A stretch of 64,000 nucleotides of DNA from Prevotella sp. MA2016 (GTDB lineage Bacteria > Bacteroidota > Bacteroidia > Bacteroidales > Bacteroidaceae), in the NCBI RefSeq assembly GCF_000619825.1, contig NZ_JHUW01000012.1:93258-157257 (forward strand). The letters are read 5' to 3'. Positions 40,571 to 49,897 of this stretch are shown here, in pieces. The notes beneath the pieces are model-generated. The model ran no database searches, was not told the DNA's origin, and saw nothing but the letters and a program-made list of their open reading frames with translations. The translations under genes were made by a program, and so were the position numbers. Position 1 is the first letter of the stretch; each line of letters starts with the position of its first letter.

Positions 40571-41261
40571 GATTGTAATACGCTACGGCGATATCGGCAT
40601 AGCAGTAAAGGCGGGTGCTGCGGGTTTTGATAACATCGGTGTGGTAATGGCGGTGGTGCTGCATTTTGCGTATCTGACTATAGGAGGCGGTAAAGGAGCG
40701 GTTATAGGCGGTGGCTAAGAATCGCACCTGATCCTTGTGCGACAAACGGGACAACTGGGGATGGCGCTGCTGTTGTAACAAGATAAAAATGGCCAGATAA
40801 CGGCACTGGCCTTGCATGGTGGAGAGTCGGCGAATGCGCGAGCGACGGGCTTGGTTGTTGGGCTGCAGGTTGAACACAAAGCCGTATTGCTTGGATAACG
40901 AAGAACGGTTCCACGCCTGCTCTACCTGCTCGGCAAACGAGGGTTTCATCTGGAACCGACCAATAGAGAAGTCGGCACCCTGACTGCCTTTGGTAACATA
41001 AAGACCATTAACGGCGGCTCGCTCTATCTCGTCCTGCCACATGGAATAGCGGATAAGCTCTGGAAACACGATAGCCTCGGCCAAACGTGCATCCACACCA
41101 AAGGGCGCAAACTCCTGCTGCCACTCGGCGTGGTGATCGGCCACATAACGTGCTGCCGAGGTCCAATCGCTACCAAACACTTTTTGATAACGTGTGGAAA
41201 AAACAGTGGTGCTGCCCATAAAGAGCAGCAACCACAGTATGAGATAGCGCAAACCTACCAT
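40563..41261 (-). CDS. Lytic-transglycosylase-like secreted protein
   Basis: 232 residues with an N-terminal hydrophobic signal or anchor (LRYLILWLLLFMGSTTVFS). The middle has the lysozyme/SLT-like pattern: Glu in EAIVFPELIRYS, then DFSIGRFQMKPSFAEQVE and FLATAYNRSF. It probably cleaves or binds peptidoglycan; family membership is from motif reading only. Start ATG follows the upstream stop by one base, so it is translationally coupled to the secreted-protein gene. Confidence 0.6.
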   Translation of the reverse strand: MVGLRYLILWLLLFMGSTTVFSTRYQKVFGSDWTSAARYVADHHAEWQQEFAPFGVDARLAEAIVFPELIRYSMWQDEIERAAVNGLYVTKGSQGADFSIGRFQMKPSFAEQVEQAWNRSSLSKQYGFVFNLQPNNQARRSRIRRLSTMQGQCRYLAIFILLQQQRHPQLSRLSHKDQVRFLATAYNRSFTASYSQIRKMQHHRHYHTDVIKTRSTRLYCYADIAVAYYNQI

Positions 41262-41262
41262 T

Positions 41263-42864
41263 TTACAGTTTGTAAGTACACTTTACGATCTTACCCTCAT
41301 CGAAGATAATCCACTCTAAACGATCGGGGTTAGCAGTGAAGGCCGCTGGAGCGTAGGTGGTCATACCATTCAGGATAATCTCGCCCGTTTTAGAGTACTC
41401 TACAACGCGCTTGCCACTACGACTCTTATAAACACCATAAGGTGGGTTAGTGCCTGAATTAGCGCCCTTCTTCAGTCGGGCATCGGCCTTTTTATTAATG
41501 GCCTTCAGCTCATCCTCGTTAATCTTGCGGAACTTGCCATTCTCGACTACTGCATACTCGCCAGCCTCAGCGTTCTGGGCCAACAAAGGCCAGTTGCCAC
41601 CAGGTGATTTAAAATCGTTTACGCCACCAATGTAGCCACGGCACTCCCAGGCACCAAATGTCCAGCCTTTTGGCAGTTCGTAGACGGTTTCCTGACAAAC
41701 GGGCGATGCCTGCAGCTCGGGCAGATCCTTATAGGCCTGGTCTAAGATGTTGCCCACGGCAATCACGCTATTCAGGTCGGCACGACCGATGGCACATTCT
41801 GGCAGATCGCCACTGGCAACCACCTCACGCGACAAGCGGGTATATTCGGCAGCAAACTTCTTGTGCTCGGAAATCAGGCGCAGCAGCGAGGCGCGATACT
41901 CCTTGGCAGCCTCTAAACGATAGTTGTACAGCAAATGATCGGCCTCATCATAAAGGGCATCAATCTTGGCTGCATCATCTATACCACATATCTGCTCGTA
42001 AAGCTTCTGCAACTTACTATCGTACTTTTTGCCAATGGCACTGTAATCGTGATTGGCCTCGCGCGTAATCACCTTAGCAAAGTTTTGAGCCAGCTGTCCC
42101 ACCTTAGCCTCATAGCCTGTAAGGGCACCTGTAGTTTGCTGCATCTGCTTGCTAAAGTTGCCAGCATTCATGGCCATCTTCTGCATCTTCTGTACAAAAT
42201 CGGGGTGAGCCTTGATGTAAGCCTCTTGCTCTTTCTCGCTCATCTTCTCAAAGCGTTCCATCTCGCTCATGTTAACATTGCCACCCATGATTTTAGCCAT
42301 CACTTTTTGCTGGATGGGCTCCTTCTTCGAGTCGGGCGCGTTCTCATCGTTCAGGATAGCCATCTCCTCTTTGGTAAGGCCAAACATATCCTGCACTTTG
42401 CGCTCCCACTTTTGGCGCAGGGCTTCCATATCGGCATCGGAGCATCCGTTGGCACCCTCCTGCAACTGCTCGGCACGGGCCACAACGCGGGCTATCTTAA
42501 GTGCATAGGCATCGCGCTCCTCCATGGTGCTGCGGGCCATCTTCTCGGCCGATGGCAACTGTGGCAGCTCGGCCATCAAAGCCGAAGCCGACGAGGCCGA
42601 TGAGGGGGTAAAGGTTCCATCCCACGTAACTGTAGGGGTTTTACGCTTAGGCACGATATCGTCGCCAGCGGCCACAGCCAACTTAGATGGGTCGGCAGGC
42701 TCATCGCTCTCGTCCTGCACAGCCTCGCTTATCTCGGCAGTTGCTTTTTTACCGATAACGGCTTGCTGTGCCTTTTGTTTTAGTTTGCCCAGAAATCCCT
42801 GAGCATTGGCGCCTGCTGTGCCCATCATGAGCAAGGCAGCCAGCATTACTAAGTGTTTTTTCAT
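41263..42864 (-). CDS. Secreted protein of unknown function, 533 residues
   Basis: Signal peptide ends at GANAQ; the mature protein begins GFLGKLKQKAQQAVIGKK, which resembles the start of the neighbouring OmpA-like protein (GFLKKLKDKAIEKAKDK). A long helical region (about 110-350) and a C-terminal beta part (PKGWTFGAWECRGYIGG, YGVYKSRSGKRVVEYSKTGE) follow. Domain unknown. Middle gene of an envelope operon. Confidence 0.65.
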   Translation of the reverse strand: MKKHLVMLAALLMMGTAGANAQGFLGKLKQKAQQAVIGKKATAEISEAVQDESDEPADPSKLAVAAGDDIVPKRKTPTVTWDGTFTPSSASSASALMAELPQLPSAEKMARSTMEERDAYALKIARVVARAEQLQEGANGCSDADMEALRQKWERKVQDMFGLTKEEMAILNDENAPDSKKEPIQQKVMAKIMGGNVNMSEMERFEKMSEKEQEAYIKAHPDFVQKMQKMAMNAGNFSKQMQQTTGALTGYEAKVGQLAQNFAKVITREANHDYSAIGKKYDSKLQKLYEQICGIDDAAKIDALYDEADHLLYNYRLEAAKEYRASLLRLISEHKKFAAEYTRLSREVVASGDLPECAIGRADLNSVIAVGNILDQAYKDLPELQASPVCQETVYELPKGWTFGAWECRGYIGGVNDFKSPGGNWPLLAQNAEAGEYAVVENGKFRKINEDELKAINKKADARLKKGANSGTNPPYGVYKSRSGKRVVEYSKTGEIILNGMTTYAPAAFTANPDRLEWIIFDEGKIVKCTYKL

Positions 42865-42875
42865 ATCGGTACTTG

Positions 42876-44150
42876 TTATTTCTTAATAAACTCCACACGG
42901 CGGTTCTGGGCGCGGCCGGCATCGGTCTTGTTGTCAGCTACGGGTTCGTGACTGCCTTTGCCTACGGCACGGAGGTTGAACTCGTCGCAACCTAACTGAG
43001 CGAGGGCTTTAACAACGGCCTCGGCACGCTGCTGCGAAAGGGGATCGTTGATTTTATCGGAGCCCTGATTATCGGTATGGCCCTGCACTTCGAAACGCAC
43101 ACTGGGGTTCTTCTTCATATAGTCGGCCACCTTCTGAATCTCTTCCATCGACTCGGGCTTCAGCGTAGCCTTACCCGTTTCGAACAGGATGTTATTGGTA
43201 ACAAACTTACCCGTTTCGGCAATGGCTTTCTCAACGGCAGAGAGATCGGTAGCCTGACGCTGATAGAGCTCAACAGCACCTTTGGCAAGCACCACATTAG
43301 CTACACCTCGATAGGGATTCTCGTCCTGGATAATGAACTCGAAACGAGCGGGGGCAGCTACATTAGGCAGATTGATGATGCGATTACCGTTGAGGTAGAA
43401 TTTAAAGGCGCGCTTGTTGAACGAAATGGCAAAGTGGTTCCACTGACCTACCTTGGTAAATTTTGCTAAATGATCCCAATCTAAACTGCCACCAACATTC
43501 TGATCGACACCACCACCTTTCTTAAAGGTATAGTTGCCGTAACAATCGGGGTTACCTGGGCGATATCGCATATAGATATGACCGGTCTGGTTGCCACTTG
43601 CATCAGAGAACAAGAACTCGAACGGAAAATCGGGGATTTCGCCAGCCTTACAGAAGAACTCATCCCACTCGAGGGTGAACACATCGGGCAGGTACGACTT
43701 CATATTCTCCATCAGCGGCGAGAATCTGGAGTCGGGGGCATTACTGTGCGCATACTTTTTGCCACTAATAGAGGCTGTTTCTAAGCTACCTTCGCTCACA
43801 TCCCACTTTGAGGGGAACTCGCCCATCTGCTCGTTAGCAAAGTCGTCGCTAAACAGAATCACACTACCACGAACAAAGTCGCTCTTCTGATTCTGAGCAA
43901 CAGCATCGGGGGTATCGTCAACCTCTTCGGCTGCATCCTCGGCTTGCTTTTTAGCTTTCGATGTTTTCTCAGATTTTTTACCGTCGAGCACTGCATCCAT
44001 CTCCTTATCAACGGTGCGCTCAACCTTGTTCTCAATCTTGTCTTTTGCTTTTTCGATGGCTTTGTCCTTCAACTTTTTAAGAAAGCCCTGCGCATCGGCC
44101 GTTGCACTAAAAGCAACCATAGCCAACAATAGTAATAATAGTTTTTTCAT
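42876..44150 (-). CDS. OmpA family protein
   Basis: 424 residues: signal peptide (to about 20), a helical Lys/Glu-rich N-terminal segment, a middle lectin/jelly-roll-like region (DFANEQMGEFPSKWDVSEGS, KFTKVGQWNHFAISFNKRAF), and a C-terminal OmpA peptidoglycan-binding domain (FETGKATLKPESM, VQGHTDNQGSDKINDPLSQQ RAEAVVKAL, RRVEF). It tethers the outer membrane to the cell wall. First gene of a three-gene operon with a good promoter at 44197-44228. Confidence 0.87.
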   Translation of the reverse strand: MKKLLLLLLAMVAFSATADAQGFLKKLKDKAIEKAKDKIENKVERTVDKEMDAVLDGKKSEKTSKAKKQAEDAAEEVDDTPDAVAQNQKSDFVRGSVILFSDDFANEQMGEFPSKWDVSEGSLETASISGKKYAHSNAPDSRFSPLMENMKSYLPDVFTLEWDEFFCKAGEIPDFPFEFLFSDASGNQTGHIYMRYRPGNPDCYGNYTFKKGGGVDQNVGGSLDWDHLAKFTKVGQWNHFAISFNKRAFKFYLNGNRIINLPNVAAPARFEFIIQDENPYRGVANVVLAKGAVELYQRQATDLSAVEKAIAETGKFVTNNILFETGKATLKPESMEEIQKVADYMKKNPSVRFEVQGHTDNQGSDKINDPLSQQRAEAVVKALAQLGCDEFNLRAVGKGSHEPVADNKTDAGRAQNRRVEFIKK

Positions 44151-44196
44151 AAGCTTTTAGTTTTAGTATAAATAAAATGCTAACGATTAGATTGGG

Positions 44197-44228
44197 GCAA
44201 ATATACGAAAGATATTTGAAAGTTGCAA
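44197..44228 (-). promoter_or_regulatory. Promoter of the OmpA envelope operon
   Basis: On the minus strand TTG (44228-44226), 20 bases, TATATTTGC (44205-44197), 47 bases upstream of the OmpA-like gene. Confidence 0.65.
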
Positions 44229-44238
44229 GTTATTGGCG

Positions 44239-46089
44239 CTAAAAAAACAAAAACGACTTTTTGTTTGGTTTCTCGGCTTTCTTGGCTTCGCGCTTGGCCT
44301 GGCGCTCGGCTTTGCGGGCTTCTTTGCGCTCACGTTTGGCCTGCTTGGCCTCGTCGGTCATCTTATGGAACTTCATACGACCACGACTTACCTTGAGCTT
44401 GTGCATCTGGTTGGTATCGGTAAAAGAGAACGAACAGGAGATGTCGCGCCAGTTGCCACGCTGGATGACATCGCCGGTAGCCTCAGCGCCATTGCTATTT
44501 ACAGTAACGGCCACATTGCGCACATGAACGCCTTTATAACTGCAATCATCGATGGTGGCATTAACAGCACCTATAGGCAACTTGCCACCCAACTTGCGAC
44601 GCATAACCAAGGTGCGAGGCTTGCTGAAATCTATCTTAAAATCGGCATTGGCCGACAGAGGACCGATATCCTTCATACCCATAACATGACCAAAATGTAA
44701 CTTACGGGTGCTGGCATGGCCTATCACATACTTATTACGCTCATCCAACCAGAATAGGAATTTCAGACTACCTACTGCGGTACCAAGAGTACCCCAAAAG
44801 CGCTCTTCCTTGCGGATAACACGAAAACTGCCTACATAACTGATGTCGCCTAAATTATGAAGCTGCGCCATCATGAGGCGCTTAACAGGAAACTGACTGA
44901 TAATACGCTCAGGGATGCCATTCTTGGCTGTCATCTTATTGACGCGGAATAGCACTGTGAGACGCTCCTTGCTCTTCAAGTTGGTGATATCGCCGGTGGC
45001 AGAGATAGCCAGGTTCTTATCTGCCGTGCCCACCTTGACATGACGGAAGCTGAGCTTATCCTGATTACCACTCATGGTACAGCTAAGACGCAAAGGTAGT
45101 GAAAACTTGCTAAGCACAGGTGCAAAGGCACGCGAGATATCTTGCAGATAGACGGTACCAGTGATGGGGCCAGAGTGAAAACTGAAGGGGATACTATCGC
45201 GCTTGCTAGGCAACTGCATGGCTGCATTGGCAATGTGCAACTGAGTATGCTTTTGCTGTACCTCTACATCACTAAGCAGCAACCGACGATCTACGAAACG
45301 AGCCTGTGCCTGCATGTTACGGATGTGAATACCGGTAATGGAATCCACGGCATGTAGCTGGGTGAGAGCAAGGCGAAGGGTGTCTTGATCGGTGGCATCA
45401 ATGGTGGCTTTAAAATCGCAGGCAACATCAAGATGCCCCACATCGAAGAAGCCACGCTTGGGCTTGCCAGTGTTTTTGCGAGGCTTATGGTTATCGGTAG
45501 CCAACTGCATCCTAGTCTGCACTTGAAACTTGCCATTCCGGCCCTTAATAAAAGATTGATTTAGATGCAAAGACATCTGATTATAGGTCGCCTGTATATC
45601 GCTAAGGCGCACACTGTGGATATCAAACTGAATACGTTTTCGAGGCGCCACGGTGGTATCCGTCTTAGCCTTAGGCTGCTTTTTAAAAGCATCAAGGAGG
45701 AACTGAAAGTTAGCCACCGAATCTTTTGCCGGTTTGAGCAGCAGAGCACGAGCACCCGACAGCTCAACATCCTTAATGGTAATCTTATTGCTTAACAACT
45801 CGCTGATATCAACATCCGCTCCTGCCTGACGAACAGTGAGCAGTGGACGCTGCTGCTGATCAGACACATGCAAACCATACAGGCGCAGCTGCTGAGCCAT
45901 AAAACGGATATCCACGCTATCGATACTAACCTGCGTTTGCAGACGATCACGAAGCATCTGAGTGGCTTGCCGCAGCACACGTTGCTGAAACGCCTTACTA
46001 TTCACGAGCACCACACCTGTGCCCACCAAAATAAGCACCAGCAGCAGGAATGCCACTAGCAGTTTGACAACCAAACGCAAGGATTTCAT
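44239..46089 (-). CDS. AsmA-like envelope protein
   Basis: 616 residues. N-terminal membrane helix (LLVAFLLLVLILVGTGVVLV, about 9-28), then a long beta-rich AsmA/DUF3971-type body (DISELLSNKITIKDVELSGA, KLSFRHVKVGTADKNLAISA) as in lipid-transfer or outer-membrane biogenesis proteins. The last 50 residues are a very basic helix (KRERKEARKAERQAKREAKK) ending in SFLFF, unusual for this family. Follows the RidA-like gene by 14 bases. Confidence 0.72.
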   Translation of the reverse strand: MKSLRLVVKLLVAFLLLVLILVGTGVVLVNSKAFQQRVLRQATQMLRDRLQTQVSIDSVDIRFMAQQLRLYGLHVSDQQQRPLLTVRQAGADVDISELLSNKITIKDVELSGARALLLKPAKDSVANFQFLLDAFKKQPKAKTDTTVAPRKRIQFDIHSVRLSDIQATYNQMSLHLNQSFIKGRNGKFQVQTRMQLATDNHKPRKNTGKPKRGFFDVGHLDVACDFKATIDATDQDTLRLALTQLHAVDSITGIHIRNMQAQARFVDRRLLLSDVEVQQKHTQLHIANAAMQLPSKRDSIPFSFHSGPITGTVYLQDISRAFAPVLSKFSLPLRLSCTMSGNQDKLSFRHVKVGTADKNLAISATGDITNLKSKERLTVLFRVNKMTAKNGIPERIISQFPVKRLMMAQLHNLGDISYVGSFRVIRKEERFWGTLGTAVGSLKFLFWLDERNKYVIGHASTRKLHFGHVMGMKDIGPLSANADFKIDFSKPRTLVMRRKLGGKLPIGAVNATIDDCSYKGVHVRNVAVTVNSNGAEATGDVIQRGNWRDISCSFSFTDTNQMHKLKVSRGRMKFHKMTDEAKQAKRERKEARKAERQAKREAKKAEKPNKKSFLFF

Positions 46090-46103
46090 AGGCTTAAACC
46101 AGT

Positions 46104-47246
46104 TTAGAACTGAGGCATATTGGGTAGGCAGACCGACTTAACGGCCATGCACTCCATCTCGATGAGCCACCCAGGGCGGCACACCGGCGCATGAACGATA
46201 ATGCAGGGTTTACCAGGGAATCGTTCGGCATAGAGACTGCGCACCAGCTGATAATCGGCCACGTCGCGCAGATAAATAATCATGTGGGCAACATCGTCGA
46301 AATTGCAATCTGCCTCCACCAGCAGTGCCTCGACATTATCCCACATACGATGGGTTTGCTTAACGATATCATTGGGATACATCACCTCTCCCTTATTATT
46401 GATTGAAGCGGTGCCCGAGATGAACACATGACGGCGATCGGCATAGCTAACCATAGTGCCACGCTCAAACGATACACCATAATCGCTAGTGCGATTGAGA
46501 TGGGTAGGCGCATAGAGATAATGCACCTGATCGGGGCGTACACCTGCGATAGCATAATTGTCCATCTGTGCGAGCACGTTAGGATCCTGCTGTCGGCCAC
46601 CAATACCGGTAGAGGCAATGAAATGGGTGTTGACAGTTAACCCCTGAGTAAAAAACACCTGATTGCGGGCACGCACCACGCCACCGTAGTTCAAATCGAT
46701 ATCATTCACAAACAACCATGTGCGAATGCAGTTATCAGCCAGTGTACACTGTTCCTGAGCAAGCTGCATGATATACTCGTTGAAGAGCAGGCGCATCTGA
46801 TACTCAGAATTAGCAGCTAGGTTATGTGCCGAAGCATTAAACAGATGACGGAACTGACCATGGCTGACCTCGTAGAGCTCACTCTGGGTAATGGAGGTCT
46901 GAACGCCTGTCATTAGCCAAACCCACAACGCCACCTTGGTACCATCCAAAGGCGCCTGCTGGATGATGCTCTTGGCACAATCAGTTACATCGCTCACCAC
47001 AATCGCATCTGCCTGGTTAGCTGCATCGCTTAAAAAATAACGTTTAAATACTGCTTGCGCCCCAGGCAACTGAGTCAGCAAGCTGTTATAGGCATTCAAT
47101 ACAGCATCGAGCTGCTGGGCAAACGGAAGACAAGTCTGCTGCACACGAATTACCGCATGATACTCGCATACCTCAGTTCCGTTATCGAAACAGAACACGT
47201 CGGCACCAGCCTGTTCGAAATCTATATGAGATAGTTTCTGGTTCAT
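46104..47246 (-). CDS. RidA/YjgF-type protein, FkbO/Hyg5 chorismatase-like
   Basis: 380 residues. The C-terminal half has a RidA-like fold (RRHVFISGTASINNKGEVMY, VEALLVEADCNFDDVAHMII, LRDVADY), and the middle has WLFVNDIDLNYGGVVRARNQ and STGIGGRQQDPNVL, the arrangement of FkbO/Hyg5 chorismate-converting enzymes. Such genes accompany pigment or resorcinol clusters in some Bacteroidetes, but no such cluster is present here. The ATG at 47246 is preferred over one 33 bases upstream inside the promoter. Confidence 0.65.
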   Translation of the reverse strand: MNQKLSHIDFEQAGADVFCFDNGTEVCEYHAVIRVQQTCLPFAQQLDAVLNAYNSLLTQLPGAQAVFKRYFLSDAANQADAIVVSDVTDCAKSIIQQAPLDGTKVALWVWLMTGVQTSITQSELYEVSHGQFRHLFNASAHNLAANSEYQMRLLFNEYIMQLAQEQCTLADNCIRTWLFVNDIDLNYGGVVRARNQVFFTQGLTVNTHFIASTGIGGRQQDPNVLAQMDNYAIAGVRPDQVHYLYAPTHLNRTSDYGVSFERGTMVSYADRRHVFISGTASINNKGEVMYPNDIVKQTHRMWDNVEALLVEADCNFDDVAHMIIYLRDVADYQLVRSLYAERFPGKPCIIVHAPVCRPGWLIEMECMAVKSVCLPNMPQF

Positions 47247-47398
47247 ATTAGTTACTTGCTTTTGGCCACAAAGATACAAAGAATAATCGAGAAACTAGCA
47301 GCAAGCTGCAAAAAAATACCTAATAATAAGTATTGTATATCTCAAAAAATAGTATTAAATTTGCACCCGTAATCATTAATAGGCATACAAACAAGGAA

Positions 47399-48361
47399 AT
47401 GAAAAATCAGAAGATGTATGAAGCGGACGACAAAATGATATCATTAATCCGCGATAATTACGATTTGTTGCAGGCACTTGGAAGTTTTGGCATAAACCTT
47501 GGATTTGGCGACAAGACGGTGCGCGAAACTTGCGAGGATAATGGTGTTGACACTTACACTTTTCTGGCCATAGTAAACTATGCAATGAACGGATACGGAG
47601 ATTTTGATGCCGACGAACAGCTCAGTGTTCCCACATTGCTACACTACCTTGAAGCGAGCCACGCCTATTTTTTGGAATTTCAGCTTCCTTACATTCGACG
47701 CGAGTTAAGTGAAAGTCTGAACGAGAACGATTCACTAGCGCGACTTATTTTGAAGTTCTACGACGAGTATGCTCATGAGATTCGTCGGCACATGCAATAT
47801 GAACAGAAGACACTCTTCCCTTACGTAAAGTCACTAATTGACGGTCAGCCTGCCAATGATTACAATGTAGAAACCTTTTCAAAACATCATAGTGCTACCG
47901 ACAAAAAGTTGCGCGAACTTAAATTGCTCATCATCAAATATCTGCCACAGGATGGACTGCACAACAATCAGCTGACCGCCACACTGCATGATATTTATGA
48001 AAATGAGGTTTGGCTGCGCCAGCATGCTTTGGTAGAGGACCATATCTTTGTGCCAGCTATCCGCCGTCTGGAACAGATAACCAAACAGCAGGATGTGACT
48101 CGCAATATCTCTGGCATGGTGTTTGGAAGTGCTACAGCTCAGAATCCAGACGCGCTGAGTGACCGTGAGAAAGATGTTATCATCGCTCTGGTACAAGGCA
48201 TGTCGAACAAGGAGATTGCCGACCACCTTTGCATCTCTATCAATACAGTTATCACTCATCGCCGCAATATTGCGCGCAAGCTACAAATACATTCACCAGC
48301 CGGATTGACCATTTATGCAATAGTCAATGGGCTGGTGGACATTTCAACTGTAAAGTTATAA
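47399..48361 (+). CDS. ScdA_N-hemerythrin-LuxR transcriptional regulator
   Basis: 320 residues, apparently three modules. Residues about 10-60 (ISLIRDNYDLLQALGSFGIN, CEDNGVDTYTFLAIV) resemble the DUF542/ScdA N-terminal domain of RIC iron-centre repair proteins, although the usual CCG is absent (LGFGDK). Residues 80-230 are hemerythrin-like with His/Glu positions (EASHAYFLEFQLPYIRRELS, HEIRRHMQYEQKTLFPYV, FSKHHSATDKKL, RQHALVEDHIFVPAI). Residues 255-315 are a LuxR HTH (LSDREKDVIIALVQGMSNKE). It probably senses O2 or NO through a di-iron site. ATG at 47399 follows the leader. Confidence 0.8.
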   Translation: MKNQKMYEADDKMISLIRDNYDLLQALGSFGINLGFGDKTVRETCEDNGVDTYTFLAIVNYAMNGYGDFDADEQLSVPTLLHYLEASHAYFLEFQLPYIRRELSESLNENDSLARLILKFYDEYAHEIRRHMQYEQKTLFPYVKSLIDGQPANDYNVETFSKHHSATDKKLRELKLLIIKYLPQDGLHNNQLTATLHDIYENEVWLRQHALVEDHIFVPAIRRLEQITKQQDVTRNISGMVFGSATAQNPDALSDREKDVIIALVQGMSNKEIADHLCISINTVITHRRNIARKLQIHSPAGLTIYAIVNGLVDISTVKL

Positions 48362-48378
48362 AAGGTGTAGTTGTTTGC

Positions 48379-49881
48379 TTAAGAATGTAGCAACAACACG
48401 AAACGTGTACCCTTGGTAAACTCTGGATCAATATCAAGGTCTCCCTTCATCTTAATGGCCATCTGCTTACAGATGGGCAATCCGAGACCATCACCCTCGG
48501 TAAAGTCTTTCACCTCAGTAAATGGTTTGAACACATCGTCGCGCTTGTCCTCAGGGATAGGCTCGCCGGTGTTAGATACCAAGAACTGGTGAACATGTGC
48601 ACCACGCTTCTTGTACTCCAACCATATAGTACCATCCTTGGGGGTATAGATAGCAGCATTTACCAACAGATGCTGCAGAATATGCGATACATACTCCTTA
48701 TTCATATTAACGCTCAAGCTAGGCACATTGGTTTTAACAACCACGCCAGGATTAACCTGACTCTTAATACTGCTAACCAGTTCTTCACAGAATGGAGTGA
48801 GCTGTACATCGGCCATCTCAACCTCCTGATCGATGGTATTCTCAAGATCAGAGAGAGTTGCGATATGCTCAGAGAAATCGAGCAGAGCCTTAACCTCAGG
48901 AATCTTAGCATCGAGTTTGTGGAGTGTAGGATTGAGTTGAGCAGAGATATTACTGATAAACTTTGCCTTGAGAGCATTGTTCTCGTTAGCCAGATTTATC
49001 AGTTTTTTCTGTTTACGTGTAAGCAGGATATAGCGCATCAGCACTATGCCACCCAACACCAGAGCTGCTGCAAGAGCTGCTGCCAGAATACACAGACCTA
49101 CTATGATAGCCTGGCGCGCTGTAAGCGAGCTAGCCTGATCCTCAATCTTAGCCTCATTATCCGAAATCTGCTTTTTCAGAGCACCAATCTCATCGGCATG
49201 CTTCAAGTTGTTGACAGAATCCTTCCAAGCCAGATAGTTGCTGTACGACTGAGCCACCATATTGGGATTGCCACTACGACGGGCATTAGAGATAAGCGTC
49301 TTGTAAACCTCGTCAACCTTGTCGTACTGCTTAGAGGCAGTAAGCTTACTAGCCATCTCCTTGAAAACTTCATTACCCTGAGCATTCTGCCCAAAAGAGT
49401 AATGATATACCGCTTTGTTATAAAGAAGATCGTTCTTCAATTCCTCGTCGGCAGCATAGGCTACTTGATTCTCCATTATACCAATCTGATCCTTGGCACT
49501 ATCGCTCTTACGGAGCTTAATGTACATAGTCAAACGCTCCTTGGTAATGATATAATGAAGAGCAGCTTTCTCCTTAGCATTCTTGCCGCGGACATCTATT
49601 TCCTGGTCGGCACGACGCAGTAAATCAAAAGCCTCTTTCCAATAGTTATCTCTATAATAAAAATAAGTACCGCGCGTAGCGCACTCCATACTGGCCTTAA
49701 GTTGACCATTATGAGCATAATCCTCGAAAGCACGAATGTAATGAAAACGGGCACTTGCCACATTTCCTTTTTCATAATCACTCTCAGCACGCTGATGCAA
49801 CTCACTTTTTTTAGCTTCTTGAGCACTTACAGTGCCGAAGCTTAAGCCCAAGCTTAAGAGAAGAATAAATACCTTTTTCAT
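48379..49881 (-). CDS. TPR-containing histidine-kinase-like membrane protein, phosphoacceptor His missing
   Basis: 500 residues: signal peptide (to about 20), a periplasmic helical/TPR region (about 25-255), one membrane helix (AIIVGLCILAAALAAALVLG), then a cytoplasmic kinase region. The position of the H-box SHELRTPL reads SAQLNPTL, so the His is gone. The ATPase domain has an N-box (LLVNAAIYT), VSNTGEPIPED and GDGLGLPICKQMA. No response regulator is adjacent. Third gene of the TPR-ribH unit; convergent with the hemerythrin regulator, 17 bases apart. Confidence 0.75.
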   Translation of the reverse strand: MKKVFILLLSLGLSFGTVSAQEAKKSELHQRAESDYEKGNVASARFHYIRAFEDYAHNGQLKASMECATRGTYFYYRDNYWKEAFDLLRRADQEIDVRGKNAKEKAALHYIITKERLTMYIKLRKSDSAKDQIGIMENQVAYAADEELKNDLLYNKAVYHYSFGQNAQGNEVFKEMASKLTASKQYDKVDEVYKTLISNARRSGNPNMVAQSYSNYLAWKDSVNNLKHADEIGALKKQISDNEAKIEDQASSLTARQAIIVGLCILAAALAAALVLGGIVLMRYILLTRKQKKLINLANENNALKAKFISNISAQLNPTLHKLDAKIPEVKALLDFSEHIATLSDLENTIDQEVEMADVQLTPFCEELVSSIKSQVNPGVVVKTNVPSLSVNMNKEYVSHILQHLLVNAAIYTPKDGTIWLEYKKRGAHVHQFLVSNTGEPIPEDKRDDVFKPFTEVKDFTEGDGLGLPICKQMAIKMKGDLDIDPEFTKGTRFVLLLHS

Positions 49882-49897
49882 AATAGATTGTAATAGA

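Noticed and set aside
41935..42603. 222-codon plus-strand frame inside the secreted-protein gene
   Set aside because: Leucine/histidine-rich antisense shadow of Lys/Gln-rich helices.
48589..49623. 344-codon plus-strand frame inside the kinase-like gene
   Set aside because: Antisense shadow; the minus strand has a signal peptide, helix and ATPase boxes.
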